A DNA stretch of 64,000 nucleotides, taken from NCBI RefSeq assembly GCF_022230955.1, contig NZ_JAKKFI010000043.1, positions 1 to 64,000 of the forward strand, in the 5' to 3' direction. This stretch comes from Micromonospora cabrerizensis. GTDB taxonomy: Bacteria > Actinomycetota > Actinomycetes > Mycobacteriales > Micromonosporaceae. Shown here piece by piece: positions 23,297 to 31,385 of this stretch. The notes below the pieces were generated by a model. It was not told the DNA's origin and searched no databases. It worked only from the letters and a program-made list of their open reading frames with translations. The position numbers and the translations under genes are program-made. Position 1 is the stretch's first letter. Each line of letters begins with the position of its first letter.

Positions 23297-23303
23297 ACCA
23301 GGT

Positions 23304-23345
23304 CGGTCGTGTGGGCTCAGCGAGGTCTGCGAGCCCACACGACCG
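23304..23345 (+). terminator. Hairpin downstream of the GH54-ricin gene
   Basis: A 15-base left arm (CGGTCGTGTGGGCTC, 23304-23318) pairs perfectly with 23331-23345 around a 12-base loop. It starts eight bases after the stop codon at 23296. Confidence 0.75.
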
Positions 23346-23404
23346 CCGTGAGCCGACGCGGACGAACCCTCCGCGAACCCGCGTCGGAAGCATTCGTGCC
23401 GGCC

Positions 23405-23632
23405 TCAGCGCGCGCCGCCTGGCGTGGATGCCGTTCCGCGCGCCGGGCTGGCCCCACCGGAGCGCTTGAGCATGAACACCCCGCCGGCAAGGAAGACGAC
23501 GCCGAGGATGATCCCGACGAGATTGCCCTGGGCCAGACTGGAGAAGATCCCCAGGATGCCGAGGATGACGGCCACCCCGCCGAAGAATCGCAGGAAGTAG
23601 CCGCCGACAGACGTGACCCGTTCATTCGCCAT
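23405..23632 (-). CDS. Small membrane protein of unknown function
   Basis: A 75-residue protein starting at the ATG at 23632 (GAAAG upstream). It has a short polar N-terminus (ANERVTSVG), then two closely spaced glycine- and leucine-rich membrane segments (about residues 13-30 and 34-53) and a basic, Ala/Pro-rich tail. I do not recognise a family. It is divergent from the VanZ-like gene. Confidence 0.65.
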   Translation of the reverse strand: MANERVTSVGGYFLRFFGGVAVILGILGIFSSLAQGNLVGIILGVVFLAGGVFMLKRSGGASPARGTASTPGGAR

Positions 23633-23733
23633 GGTCTTTCTGTGCCCGGCGCGTCGGTCCGACAAACGGTCTCTGCCGCTCCCCGGTGGTGACCTCGGCG
23701 GGTAGGTTCCGTGTGAGTGGAGGCGGGGGTCGC

Positions 23734-24318
23734 ATGATCACGGGGTGGCACGGCTGGCTCGGCACGTTCAACGGCGTCGTCCTCCTCACGATCGCCGCGT
23801 TGCCGTTTGCCGTGCTGGCGGTGTGGGCCCTGGCACGTCACCGGAGTGACATCGACGCGCCGCTGGCGTGGCGGACATCGCTGGCCGAGGTCGGCATCGT
23901 CTACGGCACGGTCCCGTGGGTATGGATGATCATGCTGCCGGGCGACCAGGCCGGGGCCGTCCCCGGTCGATTGAGCCTGGTGCCGCTGCGGGATCTGTTG
24001 ACGATCGTCGCCGACGGGGGCCCGCTGACGGCGACTGTCCAGGTCGTCGGCAACCTGCTGGTGTTCGCGGCGCTGGGGTTCTTCGCCCCGCTGCGATTCG
24101 CAGCGCTGGCGTCCGTACCGCGGATCCTGGTGCTCGCGGCGGGCTGCTCGGTCCTGGTCGAGACCGCCCAGTACGTCCTGCGGCTGGACCGGGTGTCCTC
24201 GGTGGACGACGTCCTGCTCAACGCCGCCGGCGCCGGGCTGGCCGCACTGGCGTCACGGCGCTGGTGGCGCGCCACGGCCGGAGAAGATCGGCGACCGCAA
24301 CCGGCACCGGCACACTGA
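23734..24318 (+). CDS. VanZ-like membrane protein
   Basis: A 194-residue membrane protein with a start at the ATG at 23734 behind GTGGAGGCGGGGG. It contains the VanZ-type pattern: hydrophobic helices with a loop ending in NLLVFAALGFFAPL, then a helix with ETAQYVLRLDRVSSVDDVLLNAAGAGLA, the conserved E-x-x-Q and D-x-x-x-N features of the family. Some VanZ proteins give low-level teicoplanin resistance; most family members have no proven role. No van genes are nearby, so resistance should not be assumed. Confidence 0.8.
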   Translation: MITGWHGWLGTFNGVVLLTIAALPFAVLAVWALARHRSDIDAPLAWRTSLAEVGIVYGTVPWVWMIMLPGDQAGAVPGRLSLVPLRDLLTIVADGGPLTATVQVVGNLLVFAALGFFAPLRFAALASVPRILVLAAGCSVLVETAQYVLRLDRVSSVDDVLLNAAGAGLAALASRRWWRATAGEDRRPQPAPAH

Positions 24319-24479
24319 GCGCCTGGCGGCCGGCACCAGCACGGGCCCGCGCGGCGACCTCAGTCGGGCTTCGGCTTGGACCGGAGGCGACGCATCTGGG
24401 CCTCCGAGCGCCGGCCCTCGACGAGGGTGTAGACCTTCACGGCCTACGCACCCACTCCGGTGACTCGTATAGTCCCGGG

Positions 24480-25082
24480 GTGGACAGGGACAAGGTCCGG
24501 CACGCGTACGCGTCCGTCGCGGAGCTGTACATCGGGCTGTTCGGCAGCCGCGAGCAGGTGAACCCAGCCGACCTCGCCTTCATCGGGCGACATCTGGCGA
24601 CCCGGGCGGGCAGGGTGCTCGATCTGGGGTGTGGCCCCGGCCATCTCACCGGTTACCTGCGTTCGCTGGGCGTCGACGCGGCGGGGATCGACCTGGTGCC
24701 CGAGTTCCTCGCCCACGCACGGGCGGCCCACCCGGACGTCGAGTTCCAGCTCGGGTCGCTGGAGAAGCTCGACGTCGCCAGCGGCTCCCTCGACGGCATC
24801 CTCGCCTGGTACTCGCTGATCCATCTGCCGCCGCAGGAGCTGGACGGCGTCCTCAACGGGTTCCGGCGGGCGATCGCCCCGGGCGGAACTCTGGTACTGG
24901 GCGTCTTCGTCGCCGACGAGGTCGGCGCCTTCGACCACAAGGTCGTGACCGCCTACCGCTGGCCCCTGGACGAGATCTCCGAGCGGCTCAGCCGGGCCGG
25001 CTTCCAGGAGGTCGAGCGCCTGGAGCGGCCCGGGGAAGGCGACCAGCGACCCCATGCCGCCGTCGCGGCGACCGCCGTGTGA
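24480..25082 (+). CDS. Class I SAM-dependent methyltransferase
   Basis: A 200-residue cytoplasmic protein starting at the GTG at 24480. A -10-like TATAGT at 24468-24473 ends six bases before the start, so the transcript is probably leaderless. Motif I is VLDLGCGPGHLT (about residue 46), motif II follows in AAGIDLVPEFLAHAR, and motif IV is around ILAWYSLIHLPP, the layout of Methyltransf_11/25 proteins. The substrate is unknown. It has no obvious operon partner. Confidence 0.85.
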   Translation: MDRDKVRHAYASVAELYIGLFGSREQVNPADLAFIGRHLATRAGRVLDLGCGPGHLTGYLRSLGVDAAGIDLVPEFLAHARAAHPDVEFQLGSLEKLDVASGSLDGILAWYSLIHLPPQELDGVLNGFRRAIAPGGTLVLGVFVADEVGAFDHKVVTAYRWPLDEISERLSRAGFQEVERLERPGEGDQRPHAAVAATAV

Positions 25083-25214
25083 GGGCGAGCCCGCGTACCG
25101 GAGGAGAGGGCTTGGTCTCCACCGCGCGGCACCGCGCCGCGACATGGCACGCGGCGGGCGGGCGGCAGTGTGTGACTGCCGGCCACCGACCGCGACGACG
25201 ACCCACCCCTCACG

Positions 25215-25361
25215 TCAGTTGGTGATCACCGGCCAGGCGTAGGCGAGCAGGGCGCAGGCCGCACCCAGGAGCGCGAGCGAGACGCCCCGCGTGGGCAGGG
25301 GCAGGGCGGCGAGCACGATGAGGATGACGGCGACGACGTAGAGAAATGCCTGGATCGACAT
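25215..25361 (-). CDS. 48-residue small membrane protein
   Basis: A short gene beginning with ATG at 25361 behind GAGGAGAGTCCC. The product has two hydrophobic helices (about 4-20 and 27-44) separated by PLPTRG and ends in VITN. The strong ribosome site and clean start make it credible despite its size. Function is unknown. Confidence 0.65.
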   Translation of the reverse strand: MSIQAFLYVVAVILIVLAALPLPTRGVSLALLGAACALLAYAWPVITN

Positions 25362-25445
25362 GGGACTCTCCTCGATCAGGGGGGATTGATGGCGGCTGAC
25401 TGTATCCCCCGGAGAGCCACCGCGCTCGGTCGTATGATTCCGGCC

Positions 25446-26294
25446 GTGACCTCTGCTCTCGGCAGCCTCTCCTCGCAGCAGCGGGCACTGGTCGACCAGT
25501 GGCTGCCGGACGCGTCCGTCGAGCGGGACCACAGTTGGGGCCTGACGACGACCACCGTCGTCGAGATGACCCACGCCGGATCACGATTCATCGTCAAGGC
25601 CGGCGGCGCCGACGACCACCACATCCAGCGCGAACTCCATGCCCACCTCACCTGGTTGCACCCCTGGACCAGCAGGGGGCGCGCTCCGGCTCTGGTGCAC
25701 GGCAGCGCGGACGCGAAGGTCCTCGTCACCCGGTACCTGCCCGGTGACCTGGTGCTCGGCAGCACGTACGCCGACGACCCCGCCGCCTTTCGGCAGGCGG
25801 GCGAGTTACTGGCGTTGTTGCACGCGCAGAATGCCGTCGTGGACGACGACTACGAAAGGCGCGAGAACGAGAAGTCACTGGCGTGGCTGCGCCAGCCGCA
25901 CCGGATCGCCACGGCCACCGTGGAACGCCTACGCGCCGAGATCGCGAGCTGGTCGACGCCGCCCGCGACCCTGGTGGTCACCCACGGGGACTGGCAGCCC
26001 CGCAACTGGCTCGTCCACCAGGGCGTCGTCGGCATCATCGACTTCGGCCGTACGGCCATGCGTCCCGCGTCCACGGATCTCGCCCGGCTGGCCGTCCAGG
26101 ACTTCAACCGCAACCCGGACCTCGAAACGGCCTTCCTCGACGGGTACGGGACCGATCCCCGCGATGCGGGCGCGTGGCACCGGGACCGGGTCCGCGCGGC
26201 GATCGGCACAGCCGTCTGGGCCCACCGGGTGGGCGACGAACCATTCGAGGCCCAGGGCCATCGGATGATCGCGCAAGCGCTCTCGTCCTCCTGA
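25446..26294 (+). CDS. Aminoglycoside phosphotransferase-fold kinase
   Basis: About 282 residues if it starts at the GTG at 25446. TATGAT at 25433-25438 ends seven bases before, suggesting a leaderless transcript; an ATG at 25434 overlaps that hexamer and is less likely. It has a kinase N-lobe with RFIVKAGG (ATP-binding lysine), Brenner motif VVTHGDWQPRNW (catalytic Asp) and the metal-binding IIDFG. These are hallmarks of the APH/choline kinase superfamily. Resistance is not implied; many relatives phosphorylate small metabolites. Confidence 0.85.
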   Translation: MTSALGSLSSQQRALVDQWLPDASVERDHSWGLTTTTVVEMTHAGSRFIVKAGGADDHHIQRELHAHLTWLHPWTSRGRAPALVHGSADAKVLVTRYLPGDLVLGSTYADDPAAFRQAGELLALLHAQNAVVDDDYERRENEKSLAWLRQPHRIATATVERLRAEIASWSTPPATLVVTHGDWQPRNWLVHQGVVGIIDFGRTAMRPASTDLARLAVQDFNRNPDLETAFLDGYGTDPRDAGAWHRDRVRAAIGTAVWAHRVGDEPFEAQGHRMIAQALSSS

Positions 26295-26365
26295 GCAGGA
26301 CGACGGCAACCCCTGGCCGGGCGGCCATCGCCGGCCCTCTCGACGGGTGCCGTCCCCGCCGGCCG

Positions 26366-26977
26366 TCAAGCCCTGGGCGGCCGGTGGCCTCCGTGGGACG
26401 CGAGCAGCGCCTCCGCGACGATCTCGGCGTCGGCCTCCGCGACGTCGGCCGGATACTCCGGCAGCAGGTCGTCCCAGATGACCAGCCACGACCCGTACAA
26501 CTGGGACTGCCCTTCGGGCCGGGCGAAGAACCAGACGTGCAGGTGGGCGCCGCCATCTCCGACGCGGTACAGGTGGGCTCGCGAGATGTGCGGCAGCGCC
26601 TGGATGTGACGAACGATGCGGGTGCTCAACAGCCCCAGCTCGGCGGCCAGCTCGTCCGGCAGGTCGGCCATGTCGTAGTGGTCGCGGGGATGCAACATGA
26701 GCACCAGCGGGACGCCCACGCCCGGGATCCGGACCAGCCGCCAGTGGTCGTTCAACCAGAGGCCCTCGTTCCGGTCGCGGCACGCGTCGCAGTCCGCCGG
26801 ATCCTCGCCGTGCCGCGGGGGCTCCGGGAGGACCGGCGGGCGCAGCGGCGCCACGCGCAACCCGTCCGGGTCGAAGGGACTGATCTCCCAACCTGTCATC
26901 CGCGCCAACGGAAGGCGGCGCTCGCTGTCGGCAGCGGCGATTGCGTGGTCGTAGAACTCGTCCGGTCGCAGAGCCAT
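26366..26977 (-). CDS. HIT-like protein
   Basis: A 203-residue protein starting with ATG at 26977; TAGTCT lies seven bases upstream, consistent with a leaderless mRNA. A Cys pair (DCDACRDRN) and the motif GAHLHVWFFARPEG resemble the HIT superfamily, whose members hydrolyse or transfer nucleotides. The strict HIT triad is not complete, so activity is uncertain. It has no obvious functional partner. Confidence 0.6.
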   Translation of the reverse strand: MALRPDEFYDHAIAAADSERRLPLARMTGWEISPFDPDGLRVAPLRPPVLPEPPRHGEDPADCDACRDRNEGLWLNDHWRLVRIPGVGVPLVLMLHPRDHYDMADLPDELAAELGLLSTRIVRHIQALPHISRAHLYRVGDGGAHLHVWFFARPEGQSQLYGSWLVIWDDLLPEYPADVAEADAEIVAEALLASHGGHRPPRA

Positions 26978-27043
26978 GCGGCGAAGACTAGTCCGTGAGG
27001 ATTCCGGATGATCGACAGCCTCTCGGGGCCGGCCCGACACGCG

Positions 27044-27514
27044 TTACGCCCTACGGTCGTGGGCTTCCGCCACGGACCTGATGTGCGCTGCCCGCTGCCT
27101 CAGGAGACGTCGCAGATATGGCGCGACCAGCATCCGGGTGACCACCGCTCCCAGCGGCCCAAAGGGTGCGCGCATGGTCACGCGGTCCGTCATCCGTGTT
27201 CCGCCGCCGTCGAGGCCTTGGAAGTGGTGCTCGTGACGGAACTCGCTGAAGGGACCCCGTGTCTGCTCGTCGACGAAGCGGTGGGGTCGTTCATGGACGG
27301 TGATCCGGCTGGTCATGCACCAGCGCACACCCAGATGGCGAGCGCGGAAGGTGACCTCGTCTCCGAGCGTGAGTCGACGTCGCCCGGTGCTGGTGGTGGC
27401 CGTTTCCTGGCTGCCGCGCAGGGATGCGGCGTGCACGTCCACATCGAGTTCCAGGTCGAACACCACGTCCGGGGCGGCGTCGATGAGGGACACGATCTCG
27501 ATCAGCGCCGGCAC
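27044..27514 (-). CDS. SRPBCC (polyketide cyclase/ligand-binding fold) protein
   Basis: A 156-residue protein starting with GTG at 27514; TAAGCT is six bases upstream, again suggesting a leaderless transcript. The pattern is helix-grip: an initial strand (ALIEIVSLIDAAPDVVFDLELD), central strands with VTFRARHLGVRWCMTSRIT, then FSEFRHEHHFQGLDGGGTRMTDRV and a long C-terminal helix. Such proteins bind hydrophobic ligands; the ligand is unknown. Confidence 0.75.
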   Translation of the reverse strand: MPALIEIVSLIDAAPDVVFDLELDVDVHAASLRGSQETATTSTGRRRLTLGDEVTFRARHLGVRWCMTSRITVHERPHRFVDEQTRGPFSEFRHEHHFQGLDGGGTRMTDRVTMRAPFGPLGAVVTRMLVAPYLRRLLRQRAAHIRSVAEAHDRRA

Positions 27515-27665
27515 GTCGGCAGCTTAGAGCAAGTGTCTTGCCCAGGCTGCTGCTCGTGACGACCCGTCGATCCTTGGGGCGGTCGGAGGCCGACCGGACC
27601 GCGTCCAACCGGCCTCCGACCGTGCTCCTCTGCCGCACTACTCCGGCGGCACGGTCGTGCGTCAG

Positions 27666-28142
27666 CTATCCCGGAAAGAACGAGTGATACCGGCCGAGGT
27701 AGAGAGGCCATCCGGCCTCGTCGTCGACCCCGTCCCGAATCGATTCCCAGCCAGGCCCGTGCCGGTCGAGGTGCCGGTGCTCCAGCTCGACCCTGGTCGT
27801 ACTCGGAGTCTCGACCACGAAGATGACCTCGACCTCGCTGGTCAGGTCCAGGTCGGTTTCGAGCTGCCAGGCCGGTCCGATATCCCAACTGAAGACGACC
27901 CGGGTCGGCGGCTCGAAGGCGAGAATGCGCGCCCACCGACACTCGCTGCCGTCGACGCCCCGGTCGTAGATGTGCCCGCCGACCCTGGGCTCGAACACGG
28001 TCTCGGCGATCGGAACGTGGAGCAGCGTGTGCTCGCGGGGCTTGAAGTCTCCGAACCGCTCGGTGAACACGGTGAAGGCCTGCTCGATCGGTGCCTTGAC
28101 GACGATCTGTCGGCGGACCACCGCCGTAGCTGCTTGCGTCAT
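27666..28142 (-). CDS. AHSA1-type SRPBCC protein coupled to an ArsR repressor
   Basis: A 158-residue protein starting at ATG 28142 behind GAGGAGAG. Its first codon overlaps the stop of the ArsR gene by four bases. It matches the AHSA1/SRPBCC pattern: APIEQAFTVFTERFGDFKP near the start, then EPRVGGHIYDRGVDGSECRWARILAFEPPTRVVFSW. Pairs of an ArsR regulator with an AHSA1-like protein are common in actinomycetes, with unknown ligands. It is co-transcribed with, and probably regulated by, the ArsR gene. Confidence 0.85.
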   Translation of the reverse strand: MTQAATAVVRRQIVVKAPIEQAFTVFTERFGDFKPREHTLLHVPIAETVFEPRVGGHIYDRGVDGSECRWARILAFEPPTRVVFSWDIGPAWQLETDLDLTSEVEVIFVVETPSTTRVELEHRHLDRHGPGWESIRDGVDDEAGWPLYLGRYHSFFPG

Positions 28143-28459
28143 GAACTCTCCTCGGTCTCTTCGACGACGTCCTGATAGCCGTCCAGCGCCCGGCGCCAGA
28201 ACGTGTCGAGCTGGTCCCGCAGGGCGGCCAACCCAACCGGGCTCAGCCGGTAGACGCGACGGGTCCCCAGCGCCTGGTCGACGACCAGGCCGGCGCCCTT
28301 GAGCACCTTGAGGTGCTGAGACACGGCGGGCCGGCTGATCGGCAGCTCGTCTGCCAGCTCCCCCACGGCGCGGGGCCGCTCGGCAAGGCGTTGAACGATG
28401 GCGAGCCGGCTGGGGTCGCCCAGCGCTTCCCAACCCGGATGCATTCGGTAAGTCGCCAC
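28139..28459 (-). CDS. ArsR-family transcriptional regulator
   Basis: A 106-residue winged-helix protein starting with GTG at 28459. Recognition features include LGDPSRLAIVQRLAERPRAVGELADELPISRPAVSQHLKVLKGAGLV. It lacks the metal-site CxC motif of ArsR/SmtB, so it is not an obvious metal sensor. A -10-like TAGCTT lies six bases before the start (leaderless). An inverted repeat immediately upstream is the likely operator, giving autoregulation of this gene and the SRPBCC gene it overlaps. Confidence 0.9.
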   Translation of the reverse strand: MATYRMHPGWEALGDPSRLAIVQRLAERPRAVGELADELPISRPAVSQHLKVLKGAGLVVDQALGTRRVYRLSPVGLAALRDQLDTFWRRALDGYQDVVEETEESS

Positions 28460-28462
28460 GAA

Positions 28463-28480
28463 CGTAAGCTACGACTTACG
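28463..28480. promoter_or_regulatory. Predicted ArsR operator overlapping the -10 region
   Basis: CGTAAG at 28463-28468 and CTTACG at 28475-28480 form an inverted repeat with a six-base spacer. The candidate -10 (TAGCTT on the minus strand) lies within it, four bases upstream of the ArsR GTG, so bound repressor would block polymerase. Confidence 0.65.
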
Positions 28481-28560
28481 GCTGCTCGTGGTCAAGGTGA
28501 ATCGCCGACCGATGACGGCGCTCCGCCTGAAGCGTCAGAGGCCCCACCGAAAGTTGGGTT

Positions 28561-28782
28561 TCACCGAGTTCGACGGTCGCAGGCTGCTGGCCGGGAGGTC
28601 GCCTGCCGCAGGCTCTTCGCGACCATGCCGGTGCCGACGGCCATGGGTGCCAGACCCACCAGGTAGAGCGTCGGCATCCCCCGCCAGAGGGCACAGAGCA
28701 TGAGCGGAGCGCCGACGATCCACATCACTGCGCCGAGCAAGAATTGCCGTTCACCGGCCCGGATCAGTGATATCAGCTTCAC
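28561..28782 (-). CDS. Small two-helix membrane protein
   Basis: About 73 residues from the GTG at 28782; an in-frame start at 28827 would add a polar, arginine-rich extension. It has two hydrophobic helices (FLLGAVMWIVGAPLMLCAL and LYLVGLAPMAVGTGMVA) and a basic tail. No family is recognised and no strong ribosome site is seen, so the gene is only moderately supported. Confidence 0.45.
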   Translation of the reverse strand: MKLISLIRAGERQFLLGAVMWIVGAPLMLCALWRGMPTLYLVGLAPMAVGTGMVAKSLRQATSRPAACDRRTR

Positions 28783-28935
28783 TCGGTCATGAGAGCACGC
28801 CGCCTCCCGCCTCCGCCTCAGCGGCACGGCCGACTCTGACCCGTCCGTCAGCCCAAGCCCTCCGACAGGACCGGCACGCCCGATGGCAGCAGAACGAGGA
28901 ACGTTGACGAGCCCGGCTAGCGGTCAGGAGCACCG

Positions 28936-30063
28936 ATGACCCACAGTGAGAAGCACCGCCCGCAGATCGTCGTCGGGCTGGTGGCGACCCCGCCTGATCA
29001 CCCGGCCCGGGTGGCCGCGCGGCTCACCGCCGAGCTGACCGGAGGGCTCGTCGAGCGGGTGGACGCCGACGTGCGGTGGACGGTCCGGGAAGGCTGGGGC
29101 GAGGTGGCGCCGCGCCGCGACGGCGGTGTCGAGGCGCTGCTCGACGATCTTGCTCGGCGGCGTGCCGAAGACCAGTGGGACGTCGCAATCTGCCTGACCG
29201 ACCTGCCACTGCATGTCGAGCGGCTGCCACTGGTCGCGCAGACCTCCGCTCGGCGGCGAGTCGCGGTGCTGTCCCTGCCCGCGCTGGGACTGCACCAGCT
29301 GCGAGCGGCCCGCGCGGCCGTTCCGGATCTGGTGAGCCGCCTGCTGACCGATGCCTCGGACCAGCGGGTGCCGCGGGCCCACTGGGCACCGGCCGATCTG
29401 GCAAGCCGCGTTCCCGCCGTCCATCGGGTGGTCGGCGAGGCTGACGCCGGGGAACTGAGCTACGTCGCCTCCCGGTTCACCGGCCGGGTGCGGCTGTTGA
29501 CCGGCATGGTCCGGGCCAACCGCCCGGGGCGAGCCCTGCTGGGCCTGTCCAAGCTGCTGGTCGGGGCGTTCGGCACGGCCGCGTTCGCGCTCACCACGGA
29601 CACGGTCTGGCAGATGGGCGCCGCCCTCGGCGGCCTCCGGCTCGCGGTGATCATGCTCCTCGGGCTGACGGCGTTGGTGGCCTGGCTGGTCATCGCGCAC
29701 GACCTGTGGGAGAAACCATCCCGCGAGTCACCGCCTGAGCTGGCACGGCTGTTCAACCTGGGTACGATCCTCACCCTCACACTGGCCACGGCGCTGTCCT
29801 ACGTGGTGCTGTTCGCGGGAACGGTGCTCGTCGGGGCACTGCTGATCGACACCTCCGTGCTGGAACAGACGTTGCAGCGGCCGGTCGACGTCACCGACTA
29901 TCTGACGCTCGCCTGGATCACCAGCTCGTTGGCCACCGTCGGCGGCGCGATCGGCTCCGGCCTGGAAAACGAGGAGACGGTCCGGGCTGCCGCCTACGGC
30001 TATCACCCCAAACCCGATGGCTGGCGGGACGAGAAAGACGGGCAATCCCACAACAGGAGGTAG
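28936..30063 (+). CDS. Multi-pass membrane protein of unknown function
   Basis: A 375-residue protein starting at ATG 28936 behind AGGAG. The first 190 or so residues are soluble and begin with a beta strand (QIVVGLVATPPDHPARVAARLTAEL). The second half has about four membrane helices (around 205-225, 235-255, 275-305, 325-345). The tail is charged and polar (YGYHPKPDGWRDEKDG). I do not recognise the family. It is convergent with the MscS gene, 18 bases apart. Confidence 0.75.
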   Translation: MTHSEKHRPQIVVGLVATPPDHPARVAARLTAELTGGLVERVDADVRWTVREGWGEVAPRRDGGVEALLDDLARRRAEDQWDVAICLTDLPLHVERLPLVAQTSARRRVAVLSLPALGLHQLRAARAAVPDLVSRLLTDASDQRVPRAHWAPADLASRVPAVHRVVGEADAGELSYVASRFTGRVRLLTGMVRANRPGRALLGLSKLLVGAFGTAAFALTTDTVWQMGAALGGLRLAVIMLLGLTALVAWLVIAHDLWEKPSRESPPELARLFNLGTILTLTLATALSYVVLFAGTVLVGALLIDTSVLEQTLQRPVDVTDYLTLAWITSSLATVGGAIGSGLENEETVRAAAYGYHPKPDGWRDEKDGQSHNRR

Positions 30064-30081
30064 GCGGGCACACCCCGCCGG

Positions 30082-31092
30082 TCAGGGCTGGTACTGACTG
30101 CGCGTGCGGGGCAGCCACTGGGGGTGGTGGTCGCGCAGGTACGCGACGAGTCCCTCGCGCAGGTCGCAGCGTAGGTCCCACGCGCTGGCGCCGTCGGCGG
30201 CCGAGGCCTGCACCTGGATGACCGTCGTCTGAGGGGTGGAGTCGACCATCTGGAGCACCCACTGGCCGCGATCCCACAGCGGCGAGGCTTCGACCAGCCG
30301 ACGCGCCTCCCGGCGCAGGTCGTCGAGGTCGGCGGTGTGGTCGACATGGATCTGGATCTTGCCAACGACCCTGGACTCGTTCCGGGTCCAGTTCTGAAAC
30401 GGCCGCTCGGTGAAGTACGTGGTCGGCAGGATGAGCATCCGCTCGTCCCAGAGCCGGATCACCACGTTGGTCAGCTTCACCTCCTCAACCCGGCCCCACT
30501 CGCCGTCCACCACCAGCACGTCGCCGACATGCAGACCGTCGGCGAAGGCGACCTGGACGCCGGCGAACGCGTTGCCGAGCGCGGTACGGGCGGACAGACC
30601 GATCAACGCGCCGACCACTCCCGCCGACGTCAGCACGGAGACGCCGAAGAGGCGTACCGGCCGAAAGGTGATCAGGATCAGGCCGATCGCGACGATCGTG
30701 ACGACGGCGACGGTGAGCCGCCGCACGGGGCGAATCTGCGTCCGGGCCCGGCGGACCCGGCGGCTGGCGACCTCGTCACCCGGCAGTCGACTGAACGCGA
30801 CCGCCTCGGCGACGTGCAACGCCTTGTTCACCAACCAGGCCCCGGACACGATCAAGGCCACCCGGACGACATGCCGCAGATCACGCTGCCACCCGAGCGG
30901 CCCCAACGGCAGCGCGTAGTACAGCGCCCACACCAACAGGACCGCTGCCGCCGGGCGCCGACAGGCTTGCCGCATCGGCTCCAGCAACCACTGGTAACGG
31001 CCACGGGCTGCACGGCGGACCAGCACGCCGGAGATCAGGTCCACGACCACCGCCGCCGCGAGCGCGGCCCCTACGATCAACGCGGTACGCAT
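30082..31092 (-). CDS. MscS-family mechanosensitive channel
   Basis: A 336-residue membrane protein. About four N-terminal helices are followed by the pore-lining helix, with glycine/alanine-rich GVVGALIGLSARTALGNAFAGVQVAFADGLHVGDVL, the defining MscS signature, and then the soluble beta domain (GRVEEVKLTNVVIRLWDERMLILPTTYFTERPFQNW). It should open on membrane tension to release solutes in hypo-osmotic shock. The C-terminal cytoplasmic part is of ordinary length. Confidence 0.9.
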   Translation of the reverse strand: MRTALIVGAALAAAVVVDLISGVLVRRAARGRYQWLLEPMRQACRRPAAAVLLVWALYYALPLGPLGWQRDLRHVVRVALIVSGAWLVNKALHVAEAVAFSRLPGDEVASRRVRRARTQIRPVRRLTVAVVTIVAIGLILITFRPVRLFGVSVLTSAGVVGALIGLSARTALGNAFAGVQVAFADGLHVGDVLVVDGEWGRVEEVKLTNVVIRLWDERMLILPTTYFTERPFQNWTRNESRVVGKIQIHVDHTADLDDLRREARRLVEASPLWDRGQWVLQMVDSTPQTTVIQVQASAADGASAWDLRCDLREGLVAYLRDHHPQWLPRTRSQYQP

Positions 31093-31385
31093 CAGAGCCC
31101 GTTCACCGCAATCCTGATGCCAGCTTCCCCCGGCCCCCTGCCCTGTCCACGTGCCCAGGGTGCCATCCGGTGCGATCGTGGGCAGCCAACATCGGCAACC
31201 ACCGCTGAGTAGCAGGCACGACCACCGGGGTCAGTGGCCCGTGGTGTCGCAGGTTGGGCTGGCGACGGGGCCAACCACTTGACGGTTGGCCCCGCGTACA
31301 TCCAGCGCGTCGTCAATCCCAGCGGATTGACCGCCATCGAGCCGCAGCGATCGACCGGATCGTCCGGCAAGCCGAATCTGGGGGG

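Noticed and set aside
24108..24119. GCGATTCGCAGC-type partial palindrome
   Set aside because: It is inside the VanZ-like gene and does not fit the 14-base operator.
23734..24318. Glycopeptide-resistance call from the VanZ-like gene
   Set aside because: VanZ-like proteins are common in actinomycetes and no vanHAX-type genes are present.
27736..27745. GAATCGATTC resembling the LacI operator
   Set aside because: It lies inside the AHSA1-like coding sequence, is only 10 bases, and lacks the GC flanks; taken as chance.
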